From: Rhodospirillales bacterium
Lineage (GTDB): Bacteria > Pseudomonadota > Alphaproteobacteria > Acetobacterales > Acetobacteraceae
Length of the DNA: 32,508 bases
NCBI GenBank assembly: GCA_025362815.1
Contig: JANYFG010000095.1
Location: 1-32,508 of the forward strand
Reading direction: 5' to 3'
Positions within the stretch are counted from its first letter, which is position 1, and the number at the start of each line of letters is the position of its first letter. Below, piece after piece: positions 6,184-16,400 of the stretch. The position numbers were made by a program, and so were the translations under genes. The notes below the pieces were generated by a model. It worked only from the letters and a program-made list of their open reading frames with translations. It ran no database searches and was not told where the DNA came from.

Positions 6184-9101
6184 TCTTCAATCTCGCCACC
6201 CTTCCCGCCAATGTGGATTTCCTCGAAGCCGTGGCACGGCGCTGGCTGGCACAGGACACTCCACCCGGCGAGGGCCTCATCCTGCTGCCCACCCGCCGCG
6301 CCGCCCGCTCGCTGGTCGATGCGTTCCTACGCGTCTCCGGCGGTGCGCCGATGCTGCTGCCCCGCATCACCGCCATCGGCGCGCTGGACGAAACGCCGCT
6401 CGCCCTCGAAGGCGCACTCGACCTCGCCCCCGCGGTGGACCCCGCACGGCGCCTGGCGGAATTGGCACGCCTCATCATGGCGCTGCCCGAGCAGGCCGGC
6501 GGTGTGGCCCGCGCCGACCAGGCCTGGATGCTCGCGGGCGAGCTGGCGCGGCTGATGGACGAGGCCGAACGCGCCGAGATAGACGATTTTCCCACCGCGC
6601 TGGCGCAGGTGGCAGACGGCGCGCTGGCCCAGCATTGGGACATCACGCTGCAATTCCTCGAAATCGTGACACGCAAATGGCCGGAATGGCTTGAATCTCA
6701 GGGGCTGATGAACCTGCAGGCGCGCGTGGTGGCCCTGCTGCACGCCCAGGCCCGCGCCTGGCAGGACCGCCCGCCCGCAACACCGGTGTGGGTGGCCGGC
6801 GCCACCGGCGGGATCGCCGCGGTGGCAAACCTGCTCAAGATCGTGGCCCACCTCCCCCACGGCATGGTCATCCTCCCCGGCCTTGAACACGCGCCGCCCG
6901 AGGATGTCGAGGATTCGCACCCCCAGGCCGGCCTGCTCGGCCTGCTCGCCAACATGGGTGCCACCGTGGAAGACGTGCAACGCTGGGACGCGCCCGAGAC
7001 CGTCCCGCACACCCGTTTGGCGCTGCTCGACCGCGCCTTGCTGCCCGCCGCTGATCTCGGCGCCTGGCGCGAAAAGACCGACATCGACATCGAAGGCCTG
7101 TATCGCCTCGAGCCCGCCGACCAGCAGGAGGAGGCGGTGGCCATCGCCCTCATTCTTCGCGGCGCCCTCGAACGGCCGGGCGCGCGGGCCGCCCTCGTCA
7201 CGCCGGATCGCCAGCTCGCCACCCGCGTCGCCGCCGAGCTGCTGCGCTGGGACGTGGTGGCCGACGACAGCGCCGGCGAGCCCCTGGGCCACAGCCCGCC
7301 CGCGGTGTTCCTGCGCCTGCTCGCCGAAGCCGTGGTGCAGGGCCTGGCCCCGGTGGCGTTGCTGGCCCTTCTGAAACATCCACTGGCCGGCGCCGGCCTG
7401 CCTCCCGCCACCTGCCGCGCCGAGGCCCGCGCGATGGAACGCTGCGCGCTGCGTGGCCCCAAGCCGCCCTCGGGCATCACCGGCCTGCGCTTCGCCGTCG
7501 CGCAGTATCCATCCAGCGACAGTTTTGTCAGCCGCCTTGAAACCTGCCTCGAACCGCTGCTGCGGCTGTTCGCAGATGCCGGGCCGGCGCCGCCTTCGGA
7601 CCTTCTCGCCGCCCTCATCACCAGCGGCGAGGCCCTGGCGGCCACCGACGAGACCCCAGGCCCCGCAAGGCTTTGGGGCCAGGAAGAAGGCGAGGCGCTG
7701 GCCACCACGCTCACCGGCGCGCTCTCCGCCCTCGAACGCCTGCCGTTGCAGCAGCCCCGCATCCTGCCCGGATTGCTGGACGCGCTGATGGACGGGATCG
7801 CGGTGCGCAGCAGGCGGGCCCTGCGCGGGCGTGACGCGCACCAGGAACATCCGCGCGTGCTCATCTGGGGTCTTCTCGAGGCCCGGCTGCAAGCGGTGGA
7901 CGTCATCGTGCTCGGCGGTCTCGCCGAACAGGTCTGGCCGCCCGCCACCGACCCCGGCCCTTGGATGAGCCGCCCGATGCGCCAAGCGGCGGGCCTGCCT
8001 AGCCCGGAGGTCGCCGTCGGCCAGGCCGCGCATGATTTCGTCTCCGCCGCCTGCGCCGCCCCCATCGCCATCCTGTCCTGCCCCCGGCGGCGCGACGGGG
8101 CCCCCGCCGTACCCGCCCGCTGGCTCGCCCGCCTCGGCGCCTATCTGGATGGCCAGGGCACAGCTTTGCCCCCCCATCCCGCCGCCGCCTGGGCGCGCCT
8201 GCTGGACCAGCCCGCAGGCGACCCGCGCCCGGCGAGCCCCCCCACGCCGCGCCCGCCCGTCCATCGCCGCCCGCGCCGCCTCAGCGTCACCGAAATCGAA
8301 ACCTGGTCAGCCGACCCGTATGCCATCTACGCCAAGCACATCCTGCGCCTGCCGCGCCTGAAGCCGCTGGAGGAAGGCACCGACGCCGCCGATTATGGCG
8401 GCATCGTCCATCGCGGCTTTCATCTGTTCATCCGCGACCACGGTGCGGCATGGACCGTGCACTCGCCCCGGCTGCTGCGTGAAGCCATGTTCGCGGCGCT
8501 CGGCGAGGCGCGACTGCGGCCGGCCTTGCGCGAATGGTGGGCGCCCCGCCTCGCCCGCATCGCCGCCTGGGCCGCCGAGGCTGAGAGCGCGCGCCGCCAG
8601 ACCCACTGGCCCCAGGCCATCGGCGCCGAGGTCGCGGGGCGTTGGGAGCTTTCGGTCCCCGGCGGTTTCGTCCTGACCGGCCGTGCCGACCGCGTGGAAA
8701 AGCGCGCCGATGGCAGCCTGGTGCTGATCGACTACAAAACCGGCGCCCCCCCGCCCGAAACGGCGGTGGCCTCCGGCGCCGCCCCCCAATTGCCGCTGGA
8801 GGCCGCGATGATCGCCACCGGCGCGTTCCCCGGCTGGCACGGCCCCGTCGCCGAGCTCACCTACTGGCAGGTCAGCGGCGGCTTCGCGCCCGGCAAGCAA
8901 AGTATGCTGCTCAAATCAGACGCCGCCGCCATCGCGGCCCTCGCCACCGAGGCGCGCGACAGGCTGTGGGACCGTATCGTGGAATTCGACGATCCAAACC
9001 GTGCCTACCTCGCCCAGCCCCATCCCGGTCTGCGGCCTCGTTTCCCGGAATACGGCCAACTCGCCCGCGTCGCCGAATGGGCGCTGGGAGAAGGCGTATG
9101 A
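6180..9101 (+). CDS. addB: Double-strand break repair protein AddB (alphaproteobacterial type)
   Basis: The 973-residue protein begins with the ILLPTRRAARSL segment of the degenerate helicase half. It ends with a RecB-type nuclease domain around GRADRVEKR and IDYKTG (Asp at residue 851). AddB pairs with AddA to form the helicase-nuclease that resects double-strand breaks until it meets a Chi-like site and then helps load RecA. There are no cysteines in the C-terminal nuclease region, so the Fe-S cluster known from Bacillus AddB is missing. That agrees with alphaproteobacterial AddB as I know it. It overlaps tsaE and addA by 4 bases each, indicating translational coupling. Confidence 0.93.
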   Translation: MIFNLATLPANVDFLEAVARRWLAQDTPPGEGLILLPTRRAARSLVDAFLRVSGGAPMLLPRITAIGALDETPLALEGALDLAPAVDPARRLAELARLIMALPEQAGGVARADQAWMLAGELARLMDEAERAEIDDFPTALAQVADGALAQHWDITLQFLEIVTRKWPEWLESQGLMNLQARVVALLHAQARAWQDRPPATPVWVAGATGGIAAVANLLKIVAHLPHGMVILPGLEHAPPEDVEDSHPQAGLLGLLANMGATVEDVQRWDAPETVPHTRLALLDRALLPAADLGAWREKTDIDIEGLYRLEPADQQEEAVAIALILRGALERPGARAALVTPDRQLATRVAAELLRWDVVADDSAGEPLGHSPPAVFLRLLAEAVVQGLAPVALLALLKHPLAGAGLPPATCRAEARAMERCALRGPKPPSGITGLRFAVAQYPSSDSFVSRLETCLEPLLRLFADAGPAPPSDLLAALITSGEALAATDETPGPARLWGQEEGEALATTLTGALSALERLPLQQPRILPGLLDALMDGIAVRSRRALRGRDAHQEHPRVLIWGLLEARLQAVDVIVLGGLAEQVWPPATDPGPWMSRPMRQAAGLPSPEVAVGQAAHDFVSAACAAPIAILSCPRRRDGAPAVPARWLARLGAYLDGQGTALPPHPAAAWARLLDQPAGDPRPASPPTPRPPVHRRPRRLSVTEIETWSADPYAIYAKHILRLPRLKPLEEGTDAADYGGIVHRGFHLFIRDHGAAWTVHSPRLLREAMFAALGEARLRPALREWWAPRLARIAAWAAEAESARRQTHWPQAIGAEVAGRWELSVPGGFVLTGRADRVEKRADGSLVLIDYKTGAPPPETAVASGAAPQLPLEAAMIATGAFPGWHGPVAELTYWQVSGGFAPGKQSMLLKSDAAAIAALATEARDRLWDRIVEFDDPNRAYLAQPHPGLRPRFPEYGQLARVAEWALGEGV

Positions 9102-12100
9102 GCGAGACGGCACGCGCCAAGGCCAACAGCGACCAGCGCATCGCTTCCAACCCCGCCGTCTCCGCCTTCGTGTCCGCCTCCGCGGGCTCCGGCAAAACGA
9201 AGCTGCTCACCGACCGGCTGCTGCGCCTCATGCTCAGCGGCGCCGAACCCGCCCGCATCCAGTGCCTCACCTTCACCAAGGCCGCCGCCGCCGAAATGGC
9301 CCTGCGCCTGCAAAAACGGCTGGGCAAATGGGTCACACTGGACGACGAAAAGCTGGATACGGATCTCGCTGACATCGACATCCTCCCCACCCCCGACACC
9401 CGCACCACCGCCCGTGCCCTGTTTGCCCGCGTGCTGGATCTGCCCGGCGGCATGCGCATCGGCACCATCCACGCCTTTTGCCAGTCCCTGCTGCGCCGTT
9501 TCCCGCTCGAGGCGCAGCTCTCTCCCCATTTCACCCTTGCCGACGAACGTGACAGCGCCATCGCCTGGCAGGACGCGCGCGAGACGATGCTGGCCCAGGC
9601 CCACACGCCCGACCGCCGCACCGCGCTTGAAACCCTCGCCGGCATGGCCGCTTTGTCCGACTTTGGAAAACTCGTCGAAACCCTGCAGCGCGACCGCCCC
9701 CGGATGGAGGACGTGGCCGCCCATCCCGATCTCGAAACCGCCCTGCGCCGCATCCTCGGCGCGTCGACACCGAATGAACTCGGCGAACACGCGCAATGGG
9801 CCGCCGAGCCCGCGCTCACCGGGCTGTTCGGCGAGATCGCGCGCACCGGCACCCCGGACAAGCGCAGGACCGCCGAGAAAATACTGGAATGGCTCGCAAT
9901 TCATCACACGGAGCGCCAGGAGCACTGGCCGATCTGGCGATCGCACTTCTTCACCGAGAAAGGCCCAGCCCGGGCCCTCGGCGCCTTCGTGTTCCACAAA
10001 CACGTGGCGAACTACACCGACCTTGAAGCCCTCATCACGGCCGAGCAGGAGCGCATCCAACACATCGAGGATGGCTGGGAAGCCTACAAGGTCGCCGCCC
10101 TGTCGCAGGCCCTGCTGTCACTCGCGGTGCCCGTCACCCAGGCCTACGCACACGACAAAGCCGCCACGGGCATGCTCGACTACGAGGATCTGATCGGCCG
10201 CACCGCGCAGTTGTTGGTCAATCCCGGCGCCGCCTGGGTTCTCTACAAGCTCGATGGCGGGCTGGACCATCTGCTGCTCGACGAAGTGCAGGACACCGCC
10301 CCAGCACAATGGCGCATCGCGGGCCAGCTTACCGCCGAGTTCTTCGCGGGCCAGGGCGCCCAGCCCGAAACCACCCGCACCGTCTTCGCCGTCGGCGACC
10401 GCAAGCAATCGATCTACGGCTTCCAAGGCGCCGACCCCAGCGCGTTCGAGGCCTGGCGCGCCCGCCTCCGCCAGCGCGTGCAAGACGGTGGCGCGGTATG
10501 GGAAGACGTCACCCTGGACGTCTCGTTCCGCTCCACCGCGCCCGTTCTGGCTTTGGTGGACGCCGTCTTCGCCCAGCCCATCGCGGCCAGAGGCGTCACC
10601 GACGGCGACAGTCTGCGCCATATCGCCGACCGCGCCGGCCATGCCGGGCGATGCGAACTCTGGCCGCTGACGCCGAAGCCCGACCCGGTGCCCGCCGCGC
10701 CCTGGTCCATCCCCACCACCAACCTCACCCAATCCAGCGCCATGCAGCGCCTGGCCGACGCCCTGGCGGAGTGGATCGCCGGACAGATCAGCCGCGAAAC
10801 GACGCTCGAGAGCAAGGATCGCCCCGTCACCGCCGGCGATTTCCTGGTGCTCGTGCGCCGCCGCAACGATTTTCCGTCCATCCTCGTGCGCGCGCTGAAA
10901 ATCCGTGGCGTGAAGGTGGCGGGGCTGGACCGCATGGTGCTGACCGAGCAGCCCGCCGTCGCCGACGTGCTGGCCCTCTGCGACTCCCTGCTTTTGCCGC
11001 AGGACGATCTGGCGCTGGCCTGCGTGCTGACCTCCCCCCTGGGTGGCCTCACCGACGACCAGCTGATGGACCTGGCCATGCCACGCCACGGCGATCTCTG
11101 GCACGCCCTTCAAAACAGCGCCTCGCCCGCCTGCGCCGAAGCCGCCGGCTTCATGGCCGCCCTGCTCCGCCGCGTCGATCACGTGGCCCCGCACGCGCTG
11201 ATCTCAGAGGCCTTGGGTCCGCTCGGCGGTCGCGCCCGGCTCCTCGCCCGCCTCGGCCCGGAAGCCGGCGAACCCATCGACGAACTCCTGGCCGCAGCCT
11301 TGCGCCACGCCCAGTCGCACCCCCCCTCTCTTCAGGGATTCCTCCACTGGCTCCGCCAATCCGCCGCCGAGGTGAAGCGCGAACCGGAAGGGCCCGGCGG
11401 CGACGGGTTCGACGCGGTGCGCATCATGACCGTCCACGGCGCCAAGGGCCTGCAATCGCCTATCGTGATTCTGCCAGACACCACCGGCCTACCTCCGGAC
11501 GACGAAAAGATCGTCTGGGCGCCCGATCCGGACAGCAACGTGGCCCAGACCCTGCCGATCTGGGTGCCGCGCGACGCCCAAAGCTGCAACGTTGCGCGCA
11601 CCCTCCGCGCCGCCCTGTCAGACCGCCAGGCGCAGGAACAGAACCGCCTGCTCTACGTGTCCCTCACCCGCGCCGAGGACCGGCTGCTGATCTGCGGCTG
11701 GGAGACCAACCGCCCGCAGGACACCACCTGGTACGGCCATGTCAAAGCCGGTTTTCTGCACATCGGCGCCGAGGCAACGCTGTTCGACGCAATCGCCACG
11801 CCGTGGCCAGGCGACACCCTCGCCATCACGTCGCCGCAGACCGCCGCCGCTGAAAAACCGCGCCAGCGTAGCGCCATGCCCGTGGAGGCCCTGCCCGCCT
11901 GGGCCGGCGCCGCGCCGCTCTGGCGACCCACCCCGCCGCCATCCGAGCCGGCTCTGCCCAGCCCGCTCGCCCCCAGCCGGCCCACCGGCGCCAGCCTCGG
12001 CCCGGTGCCGCAAGCCGCCTCCCCGCTGGCCGAACGCGATGCCGGCCCCAGCCGCTTTCAGCGCGGCCAACTCATCCACAGCCTGCTGCAACATTTGCCG

Positions 12101-12571
12101 GATCTGCCGGCGGACGAGCGTCATGCCGCCGCCGCCCACCATGCCGCCCGGCCCGCGCACGAGATCGAAGACCCCGAGGCCCTGGCCGACGAGGTGATGG
12201 CGGTGCTGGACCACCCCGCCCTCGCCCCGCTGTTCGGCCCGCATGGCCGCGCGGAGGTGCCGATCTCAGGCGTCGTCGCGGGCCAGGTGATCGGCGGGCT
12301 GATCGACCGGCTGGCGGTGCTGGAGGACCGCATCCTGATCGCCGACTACAAAACCAACCGCAGCCCCCCCACCGGCCCAGACACCACCCCGGTGCTGTAT
12401 CTGCGCCAGATGGCCGCCTATCGCAGTGTTCTCGCGGCCATCTTCCCCGATCGCCCCATCCACTGCATGCTGGTTTGGACCGCCGCATCGGGCCCCGAAG
12501 GCGCCCGTGTGATGCCGCTTCCCTCCGTGCTGCTGGACCGCCATGCTCCCACCGCATCGCCAGACGCTTGA
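9098..12571 (+). CDS. addA: Double-strand break repair helicase-nuclease AddA
   Basis: The 1157-residue protein carries all UvrD/RecB-type helicase motifs. They are Walker A SASAGSGKT near residues 26-34, LTFTKAAAAEM, GTIHAFCQ, Walker B DEVQDT near 395-400, GDRKQSIYGFQGA, the SFRST motif, MTVHGAKGLQ and YVSLTRAEDRLL. A C-terminal RecB-like nuclease follows, with GLIDRLAV and ADYKTN (Asp near 1083). It is the 3'-5' motor and one of the two nucleases of AddAB. The frame is open 152 codons further upstream, but the ATG at 9098 overlaps the addB stop (ATGA) and gives the normal N-terminus. The trxA gene follows after 60 bases. Confidence 0.95.
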   Translation: MSETARAKANSDQRIASNPAVSAFVSASAGSGKTKLLTDRLLRLMLSGAEPARIQCLTFTKAAAAEMALRLQKRLGKWVTLDDEKLDTDLADIDILPTPDTRTTARALFARVLDLPGGMRIGTIHAFCQSLLRRFPLEAQLSPHFTLADERDSAIAWQDARETMLAQAHTPDRRTALETLAGMAALSDFGKLVETLQRDRPRMEDVAAHPDLETALRRILGASTPNELGEHAQWAAEPALTGLFGEIARTGTPDKRRTAEKILEWLAIHHTERQEHWPIWRSHFFTEKGPARALGAFVFHKHVANYTDLEALITAEQERIQHIEDGWEAYKVAALSQALLSLAVPVTQAYAHDKAATGMLDYEDLIGRTAQLLVNPGAAWVLYKLDGGLDHLLLDEVQDTAPAQWRIAGQLTAEFFAGQGAQPETTRTVFAVGDRKQSIYGFQGADPSAFEAWRARLRQRVQDGGAVWEDVTLDVSFRSTAPVLALVDAVFAQPIAARGVTDGDSLRHIADRAGHAGRCELWPLTPKPDPVPAAPWSIPTTNLTQSSAMQRLADALAEWIAGQISRETTLESKDRPVTAGDFLVLVRRRNDFPSILVRALKIRGVKVAGLDRMVLTEQPAVADVLALCDSLLLPQDDLALACVLTSPLGGLTDDQLMDLAMPRHGDLWHALQNSASPACAEAAGFMAALLRRVDHVAPHALISEALGPLGGRARLLARLGPEAGEPIDELLAAALRHAQSHPPSLQGFLHWLRQSAAEVKREPEGPGGDGFDAVRIMTVHGAKGLQSPIVILPDTTGLPPDDEKIVWAPDPDSNVAQTLPIWVPRDAQSCNVARTLRAALSDRQAQEQNRLLYVSLTRAEDRLLICGWETNRPQDTTWYGHVKAGFLHIGAEATLFDAIATPWPGDTLAITSPQTAAAEKPRQRSAMPVEALPAWAGAAPLWRPTPPPSEPALPSPLAPSRPTGASLGPVPQAASPLAERDAGPSRFQRGQLIHSLLQHLPDLPADERHAAAAHHAARPAHEIEDPEALADEVMAVLDHPALAPLFGPHGRAEVPISGVVAGQVIGGLIDRLAVLEDRILIADYKTNRSPPTGPDTTPVLYLRQMAAYRSVLAAIFPDRPIHCMLVWTAASGPEGARVMPLPSVLLDRHAPTASPDA

Positions 12572-12631
12572 TCCGGCGCCATCGTTGGCCACATCAAAGA
12601 GCATTCTTCCGTTCTCGAAAGGCCCTCCCCC

Positions 12632-12970
12632 ATGAGTGAAAACACGGTTCCCGTCACGGATGCCAGCTTCTCCACCGACGTTCTTGAAGCGAAGGGCCTG
12701 GTACTGGTGGATTTCTGGGCGGAATGGTGCGGCCCCTGCAAGCAGATCGGCCCCGCGCTGGACGAGATCGGCGCCGAATTCGCCGGCAAGCTCACCGTCG
12801 CCAAGGTCAACATCGACGACAACCCCGCCACGCCGAACGCCTACGCCGTCACCGGCATTCCCACGTTGATCCTGTTTCGCGATGGCAAGCCCGTTTCGAA
12901 GAAGGTCGGCGCTGCGCCTAAAAGCGTTCTGAAGCAATGGGTTGCCGAGCAGATCACGCCCGCCGCCTAG
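12632..12970 (+). CDS. trxA: Thioredoxin
   Basis: The 112-residue protein is a classic cytoplasmic thioredoxin. It has FWAEWCGPCK with the redox cysteines at 33 and 36, and the cis-proline loop TGIPTLILF with Pro77. It has no signal peptide. Thioredoxin reduces protein disulfides such as those of ribonucleotide reductase and peroxiredoxins. The addB-addA-trxA order is common in alphaproteobacteria. Its TAG stop (12968-12970) is the first triplet of a palindromic element, and the intrinsic terminator lies about 120 bases beyond. Confidence 0.97.
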   Translation: MSENTVPVTDASFSTDVLEAKGLVLVDFWAEWCGPCKQIGPALDEIGAEFAGKLTVAKVNIDDNPATPNAYAVTGIPTLILFRDGKPVSKKVGAAPKSVLKQWVAEQITPAA

Positions 12971-13072
12971 AGCCTGATGATTTTGAGTAGACAAAATATC
13001 AAGCTCTAACTTGTTGTTATCGATCATGTTTATGCGCTGGGATTGAGCAACCCAAACGCATCATGATCTAAG
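12968..13072 (+). repeat. Composite palindromic element (two hairpins), probable dispersed repeat
   Basis: Two AT-rich hairpins lie back to back in GC-rich DNA. Hairpin A pairs 12968-12985 (TAGAGC plus CTGATGATTTTG) with 12992-13008 (CAAAATATCA plus AGCTCTA) around the loop AGTAGA. Hairpin B pairs GATCATG...ATGCG...GGG (13022-13041) with 13051-13068 around a 9-base loop. The outer ends are inverted relatives (TAGAGCCTGATG against TAGATCATGATG). Structure, base composition and place resemble the intergenic palindromic repeats found in many copies in alphaproteobacterial genomes. No second copy is seen in this window, so dispersal is an inference. Confidence 0.6.
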
Positions 13073-13088
13073 CAGAGGCCGAAACCCG

Positions 13089-13128
13089 TGCGCCGAGGCC
13101 GTTCCCCCGGCATCGGCGCATTTGTTTT
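13089..13128 (+). terminator. Intrinsic terminator downstream of trxA
   Basis: A 13-base arm TGCGCCGAGGCCG (13089-13101) and its partner CGGCATCGGCGCA (13108-13120) pair at 12 of 13 positions around the loop TTCCCC, followed by TTTGTTTT (13121-13128). This is a strong Rho-independent terminator on the plus strand and most simply ends the tsaE-addB-addA-trxA transcription unit. Confidence 0.85.
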
Positions 13129-13202
13129 CACCGCATCACGAAATTTGCCGTTCCCGCCACGGCCGCATACGTCATAAGGGTCCCATGTTCCGGGGGCCTG
13201 CA

Positions 13203-13352
13203 ATGAGCGTCACGACGTCGACCGAAGACTGCAACGGCCTCGCCTGGGGCTATCGCTTTGGCGATTCCGGGCAACCCGTCCGGCTGGAAGGAAGCCCCGT
13301 CGGTTTCGTCTGCACGATGGGCCTGATGCTTCTTCGATCGGATTATTGCTGA
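13203..13352 (+). pseudogene. Short frame, possible N-terminal remnant of a cation transporter
   Basis: A 49-codon frame starts with ATG at 13203 and has no clear Shine-Dalgarno sequence. Residues about 9-25 (CNGLAWGYRFGDSGQPV) faintly recall the first strand of CorA/ZntB-type divalent cation transporters, which often begin DGLVWAYRF. The following residues do not continue that family, and no continuation is evident in the other plus frames. It may be a decayed fragment, a small hypothetical gene or chance. The function is unknown and the resemblance is weak. Confidence 0.2.
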
Positions 13353-13410
13353 TGGGCACGCGCTGGATGCGTCTCATTTGATGGCTGCGGCGTAACGGTT
13401 CCAGCCGGAC

Positions 13411-13438
13411 GTTCGGTTTCGGTTGAACAGCACCGAAC
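13411..13438. promoter_or_regulatory. Inverted repeat in the leader of the protease-like gene
   Basis: GTTCGGT (13411-13417) and ACCGAAC (13432-13438) are perfect 7-base inverted repeats separated by 14 bases. They lie about 50-75 bases before the start at 13485, where a promoter or operator would be expected. No convincing -10/-35 pair could be fixed. The role is inferred from position only. Confidence 0.3.
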
Positions 13439-13460
13439 ATACTCTGGACAACGCATAGGC

Positions 13461-13478
13461 TGGATCGCGATCCAAGGA
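13461..13478 (+). promoter_or_regulatory. 14-base palindrome abutting the ribosome binding site
   Basis: TGGATCGCGATCCA (13461-13474) is a perfect palindrome. Its last base is the first base of the AAGGA Shine-Dalgarno sequence (13474-13478), which lies 6 bases before the ATG at 13485. In DNA it could be an operator. In RNA it could form a 5-bp hairpin next to the ribosome binding site. The site also fixes the start codon of the downstream gene. Confidence 0.4.
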
Positions 13479-13484
13479 TGCAAA

Positions 13485-16400
13485 ATGACGCTTACCCATC
13501 GGCAGCCAGGCGACCAGTTCCAGCCCGATCAGCCGGATGCGCAGGCACCTGACATCAGCTCGCTCTGGGTGGATGACAGCATGCCGACCGTTCCCGCGGC
13601 ACGACCCGCATCGGTCACAATGCGTGAAGACAGCCTCGTTGTGCCGGCCATCCTGATCCAGGCCGAATCCGACGATCAGGTCTTCGCCCACCAGACGCCC
13701 GTCGCCGGCACCCAGGCCGTGACGCAGGCCAGCCCGGGCACGCCCGCCACCAACAACAGCGCCGTGCACGCTTTGCGTGTGGACATCGCGAAAGCCACCT
13801 ACACCGTCCCCGTCACCGGCCACACGCTGGACGGCGCCGGCTTGAAAATCGGCATCCTGTCCGACAGCTTCAACCTGCTCGGCGGCGAGGCCACCGATCA
13901 GGCCAACGGCGATCTCGGCTCCTCCGTCACCATCCTGAAAGAGGGCGGCTCCGGCCGCGACGAAGGCCGGGCGATGGCCCAGCTCATCCACTCCATCGCG
14001 CCGAACGCGCAGATCTACTTCTACACGGCCACCGCAACCGAAAGTGATTTCGCCAACGGAATCAAACAGCTCGCCGCGAACGGCTGCACCGTCATCGTCG
14101 ACGACGTGATCTATCTGGACGAGCCATTCTACCAGGACACCGGCGTCGTCACCAAAGCGGTGGAGCAGGTGATCGGCCAGGGCGTCAGTTACTTCACCGC
14201 CGCCGGCAATTCCGGCCGTAATTACTACGAAAGCAGTTTCACCCCGATCACCGTCACCCTGGCCGGCCTCGGCACGGTCAAGGCCCATAACGTCCACGAT
14301 GGCGGCGGCGGCGACAGCCCTTACGAAAAGGTCGAGTTCACCGCCAACAGCAGCGGCAATTCCACCCTGGAATTCACCCTGGAATGGACCGAGGCATTCT
14401 CCACCGGACCGTCCCAGCGCCAATACAACATCGGCGTGGCGCTATACGATCTATCGGGAAATTTCGTCAAAAAATATGCGTTGAGCAATCTGTTCGGGAA
14501 TCCGGTACTTCAGATCACCGACACGCTTGCCATTCAGGGCGAATACCGTCTGGTGTTCTACCAGACCAGCGGCAGCGTCGCACCCGGCACGTTCAAAATC
14601 ATCATGTCGCAGAACAGCACCGGCGTGATCGACGGCGTGGGTGCGGGATTCGGCAGCGGCACGTCCTACGGCCACGAGATCGTCGCCGGCGCCAACACCG
14701 TCGCCGCGGTGAACTACCAGCAGACACCAGCCAGCGGCACGGCCACCCCCGTGGTCGAGTCGTTCTCCGCTCAGGGCGGCGGCCTTATTTATATCAACAG
14801 CGCCGGCACCACCCTGGCCACCCCGGTGGCGTCCGGAAATCCGGACTTCGCCGCCACCGACGGCTCGCCCACCAGCGTCTTCGCCTCGTTCTTCGGCACC
14901 TCCGCCGCGGCGCCGAACGCGGCGGCCGTGGACCTTTTGGTGATCCAGGCGAACAGCCGGCTGTCGAACGTCCAGCAGACCTATGTCCTGGCCCAGGCGG
15001 CGGTGTCCACCGGCGACAGCAGGCTCGGCGGCGCCGGGCTGATACAGGCGGATGTGGCCGTGGGCTTCGCGGTCACCGCCGCCACCACGCCGATCTGGCA
15101 GGGCGGGTCCGGCGTGGGCACCGGCACCTGGAGCACGGCCAATGACTGGTCGAACAATGCCGTGCCCACCAGCACCGATGCCGTCTCCATCGGCAACGGT
15201 ATCGGCACACTGAGCGGCAGCTACGTCGTGACCTTCAACCTCGCGGGCGCCAGCATCGCGGCCCTCACCGTGGATGGCGGTGTCGCGAGCATCGTGCCGG
15301 ACCTCCGCATCGCCGCCACGAACAGCCTGTCGGTGTCAGGCAGCATCACGGTCGGCAGCGGCCTGATCGAAGTGCTCGGCACACTCGGCGTGGCGGGCGC
15401 GCTGCTGGCCAACACGCGGTCCGGCACCGGAATCACCATCGCAGCCGGCGGCTTGCTCTCCGTGGGGGGCACCGATGCGCTGGGCATCCGCTTCAGCGGC
15501 ACCGGTGGCAGCGTGTCTTTCCAGGCCACAGACAGCAACACGCTCACCACCGGCCTCACCGGTGTCATCGCCAACTTCAACGCCGGTGACACGCTGGAAC
15601 TGTCCGGGCTCAGCTATTCAAATGCCCTCGGCGTGGCCTACAGCAACCTTACCGCCTCCATCTATGATGGCAGCATCAGCAACGTCGTGGCCCAGCTCGC
15701 ACTGCAAGGCGGCTTCTCCGGCCTGGCGCTGACCCGCGACACGCTGACCGGCGGCACGCTGATCGTCGCTTGCTACGTGGCCGGCACACAGATCCAAACC
15801 CCTTCCGGCCTCCGCGCCGTCGAAACGCTGGCCCCGGGTGACTGCGTCAGCACCGTCAGCGGCGCCTCCCCGCCCATCGCGTGGATCGGGCGCCGCAGCT
15901 ATGCCGGCGCCTTCCTATACGGGCAGGCGACCCTCATGCCCATCCGCATTCGAGCCGGAGCCTTGGCCCCGGGCGTTCCGATCCGCGACCTGCTGATCTC
16001 TCCGCAACATGCGATGTATCTCGATGGCGCCCTTGTCCCGGCGGCGGACCTTGTGAACGGTGTCTCGATCTTCCAGGACACGTCGTTCGACCGCGTCGAC
16101 TACGTGCATATCGAGCTGGCCGAGCACGACCTTATCTGGGCCGAGGGTGCCGCTTGCGAAACATTCGTCGACGACGGCGGTCGCGGCGTGTTCCACAACG
16201 CCGCCGAGTATTATCGCCACCACCCATTGCGCCTGCGACAGCCCGCCCGCTACTGCGCGCCCCGCCTGCAAGACGGCTACGCCCTCGAAGCCCTCCGCCA
16301 GCGCCTCGCCCAACGCGCCGGGCTGGACGTGCCGGTGGCCCCGCCGGCCGCGCTGGAAGGGTGGCTCGAATTCATCGGCCCCGGCTTCGTCGCCGGCTGG

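Noticed and set aside
6327..8264. Minus-strand open frame of 645 codons inside addB
   Set aside because: Gly/Ala/Arg/His-rich translation with no domain, fully opposite a gene with clear AddB motifs.
8642..9097. 152-codon N-terminal extension of addA
   Set aside because: It reads through the addB nuclease domain in another frame and has no protein-like character. The ATGA start at 9098 fits the family.
10309..11853. Plus-strand open frame of 514 codons inside addA
   Set aside because: It is an out-of-frame shadow of addA with Arg/Pro-rich low-complexity sequence.
12971..13484. Search for a tRNA, small RNA or riboswitch in the longest gene-free stretch
   Set aside because: No cloverleaf or known riboswitch core could be recognised. 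The hairpins are explained by the palindromic element and the terminator.
13374..14423. Minus-strand open frame of 349 codons opposite the protease-like gene
   Set aside because: Its sequence is Gly/Asp/Val-rich with no motif. The plus strand carries a protein with clear catalytic motifs and a ribosome binding site.
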